Below, one piece after another: positions 44,291-53,332 of a DNA stretch of 64,000 nucleotides. Position numbers and translations under genes: made by a program. Source of the DNA: Anaerohalosphaera lusitana (GTDB taxonomy: Bacteria > Planctomycetota > Phycisphaerae > Sedimentisphaerales > Anaerohalosphaeraceae). The stretch spans positions 2,480,001 to 2,544,000 of the forward strand of contig NZ_CP019791.1 of the NCBI RefSeq assembly GCF_002007645.1, read 5' to 3'. Within the stretch, counting starts at the first letter, position 1. Every line of letters starts with the position of its first letter. Below the pieces are notes generated by a model, which did not search any database, was not told where the DNA came from, and saw only the letters and a list, made by a program, of their open reading frames with translations.

Positions 44291-47200
44291 TCAAGCTACC
44301 GCTGCGTCGCTTTCGCTGTCCGGTGAGTCAAATCTTACACTTATCTTTTTACTGATTCCCTGCGTCTGCATTGTAATGCCGAAGAGCACATCCGCAATAC
44401 TCATTGTTCGTTTTGAGTGGGTAATCACGACGAACTGTGACATTTCCTGGAACTCTTTGACGATCAGGTTAAATCGTTCGTTGTTAGCTTCGTCAAGGGC
44501 TGCGTCGACCTCATCGAGGATGCAGAAGGGCGAGGGTTTGCTCTTGAATACGGCGAACAGTATCGCCATGGCGGTCATGGTTTTTTCGCCGCCGCTCAGC
44601 AGGCTGATGCTTCGCGTTTCTTTTCCGGGGGGCTTGGCCATGATCTCGATGCCGCACTCGAGTATGTCGTCCGGGTCCTCGAGGATGATGTCGGCCTTGC
44701 CGCCGCCGAAGAGCTTGCGGAAAACGGTCTGGAAGTTCTTGCGTATGTCCTTGAACGTTTCGCTGAACTTTTCGACGCTTTCCTTGTTGATCTTGGCGAT
44801 GAGCTGTTCGAGCTGTGTTTTGCTCTGATTGAGGTCCTCGACCTGGCCAGCCAGAAACTCGTATCGTTCTTCAAGCTCCTGCTGTTCTTCGATCGCGTCG
44901 ACGTTGACGTTGCCCAGTCGGCCGATCTTTTTACGCAGCATCGCGATCTCTTCGCGAACCTCGTCCCAGTTCGTGTCCTCCTGTTCGAAGCCTTCGTATG
45001 CTTCTTCGATGTCCATTTCGAGTTCTTCTGCAACTCGCTGGACAAGGTCCTCGTGGCGTACGGACAACTGTGAAAGCTCGAGTTCGATCTGGTGTATCTG
45101 CGATTCGAGCTCGGACTGCATCGACCGTTGCTCCCTGATGGACTCTTCGGTCTCGTCCCGCTGCTGTCTCAACTGGCCGATCTTGTCGTGGTACTTCAGG
45201 CTGTTCTTCTGGGCGGTCTCTTTGGCGAGGTAGAGTTCGGAGACAGCCGACTCGGCAGAGAGAATATTTCGCTCGGTTTGTCTTACCTGTTCGTCACAGC
45301 CGAGCAGGTCGGTCCTTGCACGCTCGATAGACATCCTGCTGTGCTGCAACTGACTCTGCAGGCTGGTTATCCTCTGCTGCAGTGAGCGTCTCTGTTCGGC
45401 GATCTGGCCAAGCTCGATACGGAGCTCCGTGAGGAAACTCGACTGAGCCTCCTGCATCTCCTTCTTTTCGCCTAGCTGAGCCTCGAGTTCCTCGATCCTG
45501 CTGGACCGCTCGTTATTTATAGTTTCGAGTTCTTCGAGCTTTTCCTTTGAATCGTATTCCTTCTGGACGGATTCTTCGATCTCGCGTTCCAGTGTTTCTA
45601 TCTCGTTGGTGATCAGGGGCTGTTCGTTCTTTATCCTTTCGATGTTCTGATCCAGTGCCCGGATCTTCGCCTCGGTGTCGACACGCTCGGTATTCGCTTC
45701 ATATATAGATGTGCGAAGCTCCTTGCAAAGACCTTCAAGGTGGGCGGTCTTCTGGTTGTTCTGCTGAAGTTCGTCTTCCAGGCGACCGATCGCAGTTGAA
45801 ACCTCGGCCAGATTGCTTTCCAGCTTCTTAAGTCGGCTCTTACGAGAGATAAGTCCGGCCGTCTTGCCCACGGGACCGACATTCACGCATGCGTTGCCGT
45901 CGAACAGTTCGCCGTTTTTCGTGACGAACTTGTATCCGGCCCCGAATTCGCCGGCCAGCTCGACTGCTGTGTCCATATTCTCAACGATGATCGTCTTGCC
46001 CAGCAACTGCCATGCAAGTCTTGAATAGCTGCCGTCGAAACTGACGAACTCCGAGGCCCGACCGATCACGCCCGGATAGCCGGAAACGTCTTTGCTGTCG
46101 TTGAAGGGGGCTATCCTGTCCAGGCAGATAACTTTTACGCGGCTTTCCAGTTTATCTATCGTGTCCTTATCCGCCAGGAACCTGCCTGTGCTGTTGACAA
46201 CGAGGGCATCCGTGAGCCCTTCCAGGGCCGCCTCGACAGGTCCTGCATACTGGATGTCGGCGGTGACGATGTCGGCCACGATGCCTTCGACGTAATCGTA
46301 TCTTTCTGCCGAATCCTGCGCCTGTGAAAGTATCGCCTTGACGGATTTGCTGAGGCCCTCGCGTTTCGCCTCCATATCGGCAAGTACGCTGATCTCGCTG
46401 TTTATCGCACTGCGTTTTTCTTTCTCGCCTGCGATCATCTCACTCGCTTCGGCCCGGCTAGCATCTATTCGCTCCAGTTCGTTTCGCTTGTTTTCCAGAT
46501 TGGCCTGCAGCTCTTCCAGGATCGAGTGCGTCTCGTCCAGGCGACTTTTGTATTGAGCACGCTCGGTCAGGAGGTCCTCTAGCTGTGCGCTGGCCTCACT
46601 CGCTTTGCCGTTAAGTCTGTTCTTCTGGTCAGCGATCCTCTCTCGGTATGTGCTCATGCTCTGTATTTCGTTGTGCAGATGAGCAGTCCGGCGGACGATG
46701 TCGATGATGCCGCTCTTTTCGTCCTGCAGCGTTGCCTCGATCTCAGAACACTCATGGTTTATCTGCGTGATGACGCCCTGCATCTCTTCAAGCTCACCGT
46801 TCTTCTGGCCGTAAACATCTTCGGTTTCCCTGAGTTTGCGTTCGCATTCACGCAGATCCGTGCGGTGTTCGCTGGTCTGGCTGTTGAGCCTGTCGATGTC
46901 ATCGTTGGCATCGAGCTTGCGCTGCTTGAGCTCGTCGATCCTTTCCCGAAGGAACTTGATCCGCTCCATGTGCTGCTCGATCTTGCTTCGTGAGGAAACC
47001 AGCGTGTTGTCCCAGTGGCTGATGTGTCCCTCGGTCTCGCTTATGTTTGCGGCAAGCTCACTCAATGCCGCGTCCGCGCTCGAAACGCTGGCGGCAACCT
47101 CCCCGTACTGCGAACGGAGCTCGCCGACGGCCGTGTTCTTTTCGTTGGTTTGTGTGATGATCTTGTCGTACTCAGCCAGGCTGTACTTGACGCGGAGTTC

Positions 47201-47866
47201 TTTCAGGCGTTCGCTGTACTCCAGGTAGTTCCTGGCCTTGCCCGCCTGCATCTTGATACTGCGAAGCTGTTTTTGTACCTCGGCGACGATGTCAGCGAGC
47301 CGGAGCAGGTTCTGATCCGTTCGGTCAAGCTTGCGTATCGCTTCTTTTTTCTGAGCCTTGTATTTGCTGATGCCGGCAGCCTCTTCGAATATCACACGCC
47401 GGTCCGTTTTGCTGGCGTGCAGAAGCTGATCGATCTGCCCCTGCTCGATGATCGAATATGCGCTTACGCCCACGCCGGTATCCATGAACAGCTCGCGAAT
47501 GTCCTTGAGCCGACAGGCCTTGCCGTTGATCAGGTACTGACTGTCGCCGCTTTTGTAAAGACGTCTGGTGATCTCAAGCTCGTCGTTGTCGAGCCCCTTG
47601 CCGGTCACACCGGAAAAGCTTAGAGCAACCTCCGCCATACCGCTGGGCTTTCTGCTGCTGCACCCGCTGAATATGACGTCGGTCATCTGTCCCGAACGCA
47701 AACCCTTGGGGCTCTGGCTGCCGAGCACCCATTTCAGTGCATCGACCACGTTGCTCTTGCCGCACCCGTTGGGTCCGACGATAGCGGTGATGGGCTCCTT
47801 AAACTCGAATGTCGTCTTATCCGCAAAGCTCTTGAATCCGTTGAGCACAAGCTTTTCAAGTCTCAT
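44291..47866 (-). CDS. smc: Chromosome partition protein SMC
   Basis: The 1191-residue ATPase condenses and segregates the chromosome. The Walker A is GPNGCGKS (31-38). Two long coiled coils flank a hinge at about 505-670. The C-terminal head has the ABC signature LLSGGEKTMTAMAILFAVF and Walker B PFCILDEVDAALDEAN. Length is typical of bacterial SMC. The partner genes scpA and scpB are not in the window. It is 59 bp upstream of the M16 pair. Confidence 0.96.
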   Translation of the reverse strand: MRLEKLVLNGFKSFADKTTFEFKEPITAIVGPNGCGKSNVVDALKWVLGSQSPKGLRSGQMTDVIFSGCSSRKPSGMAEVALSFSGVTGKGLDNDELEITRRLYKSGDSQYLINGKACRLKDIRELFMDTGVGVSAYSIIEQGQIDQLLHASKTDRRVIFEEAAGISKYKAQKKEAIRKLDRTDQNLLRLADIVAEVQKQLRSIKMQAGKARNYLEYSERLKELRVKYSLAEYDKIITQTNEKNTAVGELRSQYGEVAASVSSADAALSELAANISETEGHISHWDNTLVSSRSKIEQHMERIKFLRERIDELKQRKLDANDDIDRLNSQTSEHRTDLRECERKLRETEDVYGQKNGELEEMQGVITQINHECSEIEATLQDEKSGIIDIVRRTAHLHNEIQSMSTYRERIADQKNRLNGKASEASAQLEDLLTERAQYKSRLDETHSILEELQANLENKRNELERIDASRAEASEMIAGEKEKRSAINSEISVLADMEAKREGLSKSVKAILSQAQDSAERYDYVEGIVADIVTADIQYAGPVEAALEGLTDALVVNSTGRFLADKDTIDKLESRVKVICLDRIAPFNDSKDVSGYPGVIGRASEFVSFDGSYSRLAWQLLGKTIIVENMDTAVELAGEFGAGYKFVTKNGELFDGNACVNVGPVGKTAGLISRKSRLKKLESNLAEVSTAIGRLEDELQQNNQKTAHLEGLCKELRTSIYEANTERVDTEAKIRALDQNIERIKNEQPLITNEIETLEREIEESVQKEYDSKEKLEELETINNERSSRIEELEAQLGEKKEMQEAQSSFLTELRIELGQIAEQRRSLQQRITSLQSQLQHSRMSIERARTDLLGCDEQVRQTERNILSAESAVSELYLAKETAQKNSLKYHDKIGQLRQQRDETEESIREQRSMQSELESQIHQIELELSQLSVRHEDLVQRVAEELEMDIEEAYEGFEQEDTNWDEVREEIAMLRKKIGRLGNVNVDAIEEQQELEERYEFLAGQVEDLNQSKTQLEQLIAKINKESVEKFSETFKDIRKNFQTVFRKLFGGGKADIILEDPDDILECGIEIMAKPPGKETRSISLLSGGEKTMTAMAILFAVFKSKPSPFCILDEVDAALDEANNERFNLIVKEFQEMSQFVVITHSKRTMSIADVLFGITMQTQGISKKISVRFDSPDSESDAAVA

Positions 47867-47933
47867 CTATTATCCTCCGTGACAATCTTGCCGCGTATAA
47901 ATTCCGGTATATCTTTTGGGTTAGATTTCAAAA

Positions 47934-49613
47934 TTACTGCCATGAGAAATTAATGGAAGGCACAGGGCTCGCTGTGAATCCGGCATCGACTGCGTCTGTT
48001 TCCACCAATTCATTAAGCAGGAACATTATCGTATCGTATTGCACGCCGAGACCCGGCATTGTTAAACTGCCTTCTTTGGTGACAGGCGATTCGCCCAGCG
48101 TTCGTACCAGTTCCCTCAGGGTATAATTAGAGTAGACCGGCCCTACGAGCCTGGCTCGTTTTGGGTGTTTACGCATCACGCTGATGCGATCAGAATCCAT
48201 ATCGGAATTGATGATCACAGAGTCATCCAGCGTCTTGACGAATATCTGCTTGCTGCATTCGACGGGCGATCCGAATAGCACTATCCGGGGCAGCTCCGAG
48301 CGGTCAACGTATACTGCGTCGGGGCCGCCTGAGATTACTGTATCAAGAAAGAAGTCAGCTCCCACAGCCTTGCGGTTAATGGAAACATCGCCCACGTCGA
48401 GTAACTGGTCGTAGGCCGCCATTCTGACATCGAGCGAGGGATCAGCCAGTATTGGTCGTAGTGCTTCCTTTATCTGTCTGACTTTCGCGTTCTGACCGAT
48501 GCTTCTGATGGCCGCTATGCGGTAATCGCTGTTGGGATTTGCCGCGATATCATTGAGAACGGGATAGCCGCGGTCATCACCTATTGCCAGCACCGTGCTG
48601 GCAGCAAAGAATCTCACCGACTCGTCATCACTTCCCATAAGCGGCGCGAGGCGGTTTATCGCCATTGCACCGATCGTCTCAATCGCCACTGCTGTCGCCG
48701 CCTTGTTGTCTTCGGTCGCGAGTTGATTGACCAGCCGTTCGATGCGTCTTTTTTCCAGTTCTGGAGTTGAAACGAGGAAACTTTGTTTGACCATCTCAAT
48801 GAACTTGGCACGCTGGTCAAGATATTCATTAGGGAACTTGAACTGTATTTCAGCGGGCGATTTGGCGTTTGCCGTGTTCGGCCCGAATCTGTTGTTAAGC
48901 TGGTTGCGTACAGCGCTTGCGGTAAAATAGTTCGGCTCGATGAGTCCGATGGAAAGCTGCACAGGTCTTTTGACCGTACCGCCGCCCAGCACATAGCCGG
49001 TCCGCTCTTCGATATCGTCACTGAGCGTATTCTGGAATATCGGCCCTTCACCCACAGCGATCGTCTTGGCATACTGACCGATACTCTGCACCCGCCTCAT
49101 TTCCTTGAGGTCGGTAGTATAGAGCCTGCCGCCGGCTAGCGAAGCCGTCTGGGTATTGGGAAGAGCCTCGACCTTTATGTCAAAATGATCCTCACTCATC
49201 GCAAGAGGTGGTATTACGCCATAAACTACCACGACGGCGGTATCATTACTGTCAATGAACGCGTTCGCCTCTTCCGTCGAAACGATGCCGGTCTGCTGCT
49301 TGAAAAATTTTACCAGCTCACTGCGAAGAGCAGGGGGGCATTCGCTGGAACCACTGCCCGCAAGCCCGGCCACGATGCCGAAGCCTCTTACGCGAACCGC
49401 GCCGGACTGATAGATATTAGCCAGCGAACCGATCGTGCGATCGAGTTCCACGGGCTTTTCGAGTGACTCGTCATCCATAACGTAAGTGTCCCCGCATCCG
49501 CACGCCAATACGGCGAGAGCAATCAGCAAGGCAGAAAACACGCCCAAACGCGCCGGCAAACCCTTGCATGCAAAGAACTTATCCGTGATCATGGAATACA
49601 GTTTTTTCCCCAT
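47934..49613 (-). CDS. FlgI-like lipoprotein with HEAT-like repeats
   Basis: The 559-residue protein starts with a lipoprotein signal (lipobox-like VLAC, Cys38, with a second Cys at 40). It then has a region related to the flagellar P-ring protein FlgI (about 55-270): SLANIYQSGAVRVRGFGIVAGLAGSG, YGVIPPLAMSEDHFDIKVEALPNTQTASLAGGRLYTTDL. A helical stretch with HEAT-like repeats follows (about 280-395), and then a beta-rich end. True FlgI is a soluble periplasmic protein of about 370 residues without a lipid anchor. No flagellar genes are nearby. Function unknown; it may form a ring around another envelope machine. Confidence 0.7.
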   Translation of the reverse strand: MGKKLYSMITDKFFACKGLPARLGVFSALLIALAVLACGCGDTYVMDDESLEKPVELDRTIGSLANIYQSGAVRVRGFGIVAGLAGSGSSECPPALRSELVKFFKQQTGIVSTEEANAFIDSNDTAVVVVYGVIPPLAMSEDHFDIKVEALPNTQTASLAGGRLYTTDLKEMRRVQSIGQYAKTIAVGEGPIFQNTLSDDIEERTGYVLGGGTVKRPVQLSIGLIEPNYFTASAVRNQLNNRFGPNTANAKSPAEIQFKFPNEYLDQRAKFIEMVKQSFLVSTPELEKRRIERLVNQLATEDNKAATAVAIETIGAMAINRLAPLMGSDDESVRFFAASTVLAIGDDRGYPVLNDIAANPNSDYRIAAIRSIGQNAKVRQIKEALRPILADPSLDVRMAAYDQLLDVGDVSINRKAVGADFFLDTVISGGPDAVYVDRSELPRIVLFGSPVECSKQIFVKTLDDSVIINSDMDSDRISVMRKHPKRARLVGPVYSNYTLRELVRTLGESPVTKEGSLTMPGLGVQYDTIMFLLNELVETDAVDAGFTASPVPSINFSWQ

Positions 49614-49988
49614 GGCAAATGGTCCTCTAAATGTGTACTACCCGCCTCAGAAATCACTGATTTATCGAAAAGGCGCCACTCCAGCCAGCGGGCATAAATT
49701 CAAACTAAGAGGTTAGACATCTTGGCCCGATAAGTCAAGAATAATATCCACAATACGCCCGCAACTCACCATAAATCACAACATATTGTGTATGGGCCCG
49801 CAAAGTAACCGCAGTGCCTGCATTGTTTCCGCATGCATTAGAAAAGGATGTGTAACACAGGAAAGTTGCCAAGTTTGATATAGTAAGGGCGCAACCGACT
49901 CTCTTATGTTACATGAAAGGCACGAAAAACTTGTTTCTGTTTTAAATAAGGTTGTATGTAGGCGCAATACTTGGATGCCAAGGTATTG
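49614..49988. other. 375-bp intergenic region upstream of the FlgI-like gene
   Basis: On the minus strand a TTGACT (49738-49733) with 17-bp spacing to TAACCT (49715-49710) is a weak promoter candidate for the FlgI-like gene. An inverted repeat CACAA-CATA-TTGTG lies at 49777-49790. Nothing coding was recognised. Confidence 0.4.
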
Positions 49989-50750
49989 TCACCGTCCTGA
50001 ATAGCCGGAACCGCGATTAAATCCGCCGCCTTGGTAGTTGCCTCCGTAGCCTCCGTTTCCATAGCCTTGCTGGTTGCTGTATGATCCACCTCGGCCGTTG
50101 CGTTGATTGTTGAGGAACATGCCAGAGCCGGCAAGCTCGGCGATGTCGTAGACTTCCAGGTAATGTTTGACGATGTCTGCCTGTTCTGTGGCGACGGTAA
50201 CGGCTCCTCCGTCGCATACATAGACCAAGCGGGTGTCGTAACTGCTGACGCCCTTGAGGATCAGGTCCAGCGCCTTCTTCATTGGAATAATGCCATTGCC
50301 CTCGACGCCGAGGGTGGTTGTCTTGTCGACGAACGCGTTTCTTTCGAGATCACGCCACATGACGATCAGTGGCAGTCCGGACTCTTGAAGTTTATCGAAC
50401 GCATCCTCCACGGTCATATCTTCTTTAAAAACAGAAAAATCGATCTTTGATTCCAGCAGTGACCTGGCGTCAATTTGCTGTGCATTGTTTGAGGCGGGTT
50501 GCGGGTCTTCTTCGCGAGTCCTGCCAGACAAGCGGCCATATTTGCTCCGGTATTGTGCTATTCGTTCATTACGAGCTTTGCGGCGATCGAGCTCGGCTTG
50601 TGAAACAGAGGGATCGTCATCAGCCATTGCGTCGTCAATGTGCGAATTCGTATGTGCATACCGGGTGTCAACCTGCTGCTCGGTTGGCGCAAGCGGCACC
50701 TCTTTTATCTTGGGAGCAAATACGATGAGAGTGAGCAGAAACCATGTCAT
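49989..50750 (-). CDS. Exported secretin-N-domain-like protein with glycine-rich tail
   Basis: The 253-residue product has a short hydrophobic N-terminus (MTWFLLTLIVFAP) that may be a signal or anchor, and a charged linker. Residues about 100-215 resemble the STN/secretin N-terminal fold found in type II secretion and TonB systems (MTVEDAFDKLQESGLPLIV...DLILKG...VYVCDGGAVTVAT...YDIAEL). The last 35 residues are Gly/Asn/Tyr/Gln-rich. Many planctomycetes carry such proteins, whose role is unknown. It is upstream of the FlgI-like gene, with a 375-bp gap. Confidence 0.6.
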   Translation of the reverse strand: MTWFLLTLIVFAPKIKEVPLAPTEQQVDTRYAHTNSHIDDAMADDDPSVSQAELDRRKARNERIAQYRSKYGRLSGRTREEDPQPASNNAQQIDARSLLESKIDFSVFKEDMTVEDAFDKLQESGLPLIVMWRDLERNAFVDKTTTLGVEGNGIIPMKKALDLILKGVSSYDTRLVYVCDGGAVTVATEQADIVKHYLEVYDIAELAGSGMFLNNQRNGRGGSYSNQQGYGNGGYGGNYQGGGFNRGSGYSGR

Positions 50751-50862
50751 AATGACACCTCCGCGTATTATTCAAGTACTGCCGTAACAGTTTCCTTATT
50801 TACATTCTACCCTTCAGCAGCGCAAAAGAAAACAAATAAAGCTGGATATGGTGGATTTTGCA

Positions 50863-50900
50863 GAATGACAGTCGATAAAAACCCGTCTAATCTGTCATTC
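50863..50900. repeat. Perfect 9-bp inverted repeat in the divergent region
   Basis: GAATGACAG (50863-50871) and CTGTCATTC (50892-50900) are separated by 20 nt, between the divergent secretin-like and PAC2 genes. It could be a regulator site or an RNA stem. It overlaps the start of a possible 31-codon ORF (50865-50960), which has no recognisable features. Confidence 0.4.
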
Positions 50901-50995
50901 GTATGGATAATGGGTCCGGAGGCTTCAAACGGCATTTTAAGTCTGGACATGGATCGCTGAGCAGTTAGAATCGTAATAAAAGGAGACCTTAGATT

Positions 50996-51865
50996 ATGAG
51001 TGCGCAGATGTTAAACATCCTTGAAAAACCCAATATGAAGAACCCGACTTTGCTGCTTGGATTTTCCGGCTGGATGAACGGCGGCGAGGTTTCCACGGGG
51101 ACGGTGCAATGGCTTATCGAGGACAGCAGGGCCCGCGAGATCGCTGAGATAAACCCCGAAGGTTTCTACATTTACAACTTTCCGGGCACTATGGAAACCA
51201 CCACTCTTTTTCGACCCCATACCAGGATAGTGGACGGAGTTGTCGCAGAATATCAGACGCCTGAGAACGTCTTTTATTATGACGACTCAAAAGATCTTGT
51301 CCTGTTTTCCGGCAAGGAACCAAATCTCAATTGGGAAGGTTTCGCCGACTGCATTTTCGAGTTCTGTGAAGTGTTCGGCATTGAGCAGATAGTGTTCATC
51401 GGAAGCGTGGCTGGGCTGGTTCCGCACACGCGGGACCCGAGCATGTTCTTTTCGGTTTCGGACGAAAATCTGCGTTCTGAGCTCAAGGATCAAGGTTTTA
51501 GCATGTCCGAGTACGAAGGGCCGGCCAGCTTTACGACATATCTGGCGGCTGAATGCCCGGCCAGAAACAAGAAAATGGTAAACGTGGTCGCCGCGGTGCC
51601 CGCGTATGTGCAGGGGGAGAATCCCAAGTGCATAGAGGCTGTGCTGCGCAATCTTACACGCGTTATGGATGTGAAGATCAACCTGCACGATCTGCGTTTT
51701 CTCAGCGACGAATTCGAAAAACGTCTTACGGAGGCGGTCAAGGAAGTGCCGGAGCTTTCGGAAAATATCGGCAAGCTGGAACAGATGTATGACAAGGAAA
51801 TAATCGATCATGAGATGGGTGACCTGAAACGGTGGCTGGAGAACAGGGGCGTAAGTCTCGATTGA
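50996..51865 (+). CDS. PAC2-family protein
   Basis: The 289-residue protein belongs to the PAC2 (proteasome assembly chaperone 2-like) family, also seen in bacteria without proteasomes. Characteristic stretches are NPTLLLGFSGWMNGGEVSTGTVQWL, EQIVFIGSVAGLVPHTRDP and YEGPASFTTYLAAEC. The C-terminal helix carries KLEQMYDKEI and ends in LKRWLENRG. In actinobacteria relatives affect proteasome or cell-wall steps; here no proteasome gene is visible. A clear AAGGAG precedes the ATG. Confidence 0.85.
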   Translation: MSAQMLNILEKPNMKNPTLLLGFSGWMNGGEVSTGTVQWLIEDSRAREIAEINPEGFYIYNFPGTMETTTLFRPHTRIVDGVVAEYQTPENVFYYDDSKDLVLFSGKEPNLNWEGFADCIFEFCEVFGIEQIVFIGSVAGLVPHTRDPSMFFSVSDENLRSELKDQGFSMSEYEGPASFTTYLAAECPARNKKMVNVVAAVPAYVQGENPKCIEAVLRNLTRVMDVKINLHDLRFLSDEFEKRLTEAVKEVPELSENIGKLEQMYDKEIIDHEMGDLKRWLENRGVSLD

Positions 51866-52002
51866 CTTTGCGGGGTTAAGAGTGTTGATCCTGGGGAGTG
51901 GATGGGCATTGTTTTTGGCAGGGCATAAAGATGCCAAGTAATTCAATCGTCTGAAGCGATTGCTTTTGAATTTGAAATGATACTTTAATGCTGGAGGACA
52001 CC

Positions 52003-52560
52003 ATGAGTAAGAAAGTTCTGATCGCGATCGCCGACGGAAGTGAAGAGATTGAGGCGGTTACTATTATAGATACGCTGCGCAGGGCCGGTGCGGAGGTGAC
52101 GGTTGCTGCGACAGGTCATAAAAAGGAGATAAAGGCGTCACGCGGCGTGCAAATGACAGCGGATGTGCTGGTGGATGATGTCAAGGGGGAGCCGTTCGAT
52201 CTTATCGTTTTACCCGGCGGTATGCCCGGTGCTGAACGGCTGGCAAACAGTGAAGGCCTTAAGGCGATGCTGGATATTCAGGCGAGGGATGGGAAACTGT
52301 ATGCCGGGATATGTGCAGCGCCTGCGGTTGTCTTGAGTGTACGCGGGCTGCTCAAGGGCAAACGTGCGACGTGTTATCCGGCCTTCGAAAAGCAGATGGA
52401 TTGTGAGAAATTTGTTGATGAGCCGGTCGTGGTGGACGGCAATTGTGTGACGAGCCAGGGGCCGGGGACGGCTTTGGCATTCTCGGTTGAGCTGGTGAAT
52501 CAGTTGTTCGGCGGGGACAAGGCGAAAGAGATCGCGGACGCGATGCTCGTTAATAAATAG
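52003..52560 (+). CDS. DJ-1/PfpI-family protein
   Basis: The 185-residue protein of the DJ-1/YajL/ThiJ clade is a putative stress protein or protein/nucleotide deglycase-like factor. The nucleophile cysteine is Cys104 in the elbow YAGICAAPAVVL, and Glu near position 15 (DGSEEIEAV) is the conserved partner. ATG 52003 is chosen because GGAGG sits just upstream. An in-frame ATG at 51988 would place this site inside the gene. Confidence 0.9.
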   Translation: MSKKVLIAIADGSEEIEAVTIIDTLRRAGAEVTVAATGHKKEIKASRGVQMTADVLVDDVKGEPFDLIVLPGGMPGAERLANSEGLKAMLDIQARDGKLYAGICAAPAVVLSVRGLLKGKRATCYPAFEKQMDCEKFVDEPVVVDGNCVTSQGPGTALAFSVELVNQLFGGDKAKEIADAMLVNK

Positions 52561-52783
52561 ACCGGTACATACATTTTGATGTGTGAATGCAAGAGCGTGG
52601 CTGATGCTGCGTTCTTTTTTTTATACTATCTGGGCAATGATCTGGATATGTGTCGGCAATTGTGAATTACCAGATTTTTTTGATTTTTCTGTCAGGAATT
52701 GTTTACCTTTATCGGTATCTGGGTGAAAAGCTAACCAGTTTTGTCTGGAAGTACTACTATTTATTATTTGGCCAGGTTCGTTG

Positions 52784-53332
52784 ATGGGCAATATTCCTGC
52801 TGACAATTCAAACGAGAAAATCGGGTCGCCGGAGCGGTTCATCAAGCTCGTCTACAGGGACCAGAGGCGCATTTTTGCGTTTATATTGACTTTGGTGCCC
52901 AATTATTCGGATGCCGAGGATGTGATGCAGGATTGTTTGGGGGTTATGTGGCGAAAGTTTGGTGATTTTGAGCCTGGGACCGATTTTGCGGCCTGGGGGA
53001 TGAAGGTTGCACACTATCTGGTCATGGATTACAGGCGCAAGAAGGCTAAAAAAACGATTCAGTTTAATGACAAGCTTTTCAGGGATGTTGCGGAAAAGGC
53101 GGCTGAGAACAGCAGGCAGACGGACAAGCGCGTTGAGGCGCTTCGAAACTGCATCAAGAGACTGCGGGAGCGGGAGCGAAAGCTGGTCAATCTCAGATAT
53201 TTCCATGGAGTGCGGCCGCAGGAGATCGCAAAGAAGCTCGGGTTAAGTCTCAACAGCGTTTACAAATCTTTGTCAAGGACTAACAGCAAGCTGCTTGCCT
53301 GTGTTGAGATGAAAATGGGGGGCGGAAAATGA
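52784..53332 (+). CDS. ECF-type RNA polymerase sigma factor
   Basis: The 182-residue protein has region 2 (about 18-95, with YSDAEDVMQDCLGVMWRKF) and region 4 (about 120-170, with VRPQEIAKKLGLSLNSVYKSLSR). It is of the planctomycete/verrucomicrobial type that pairs with FecR-like anti-sigma factors. Starts at TTG 52781 and ATG 52784 are possible. Its stop overlaps the ATG of the FecR-LamG gene by four bases. The 223-bp region upstream contains AT-rich sequence and a possible ECF-style GGAAT element near 52696, which would allow autoregulation. Confidence 0.93.
   Translation: MGNIPADNSNEKIGSPERFIKLVYRDQRRIFAFILTLVPNYSDAEDVMQDCLGVMWRKFGDFEPGTDFAAWGMKVAHYLVMDYRRKKAKKTIQFNDKLFRDVAEKAAENSRQTDKRVEALRNCIKRLRERERKLVNLRYFHGVRPQEIAKKLGLSLNSVYKSLSRTNSKLLACVEMKMGGGK

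Noticed and set aside
49849-49862. TGTAACACAGG string matching part of the GntR/LacI gene leader
   Set aside because: It lies next to unrelated genes and lacks the second half of the inverted repeat, so a chance match is more likely than an operator.
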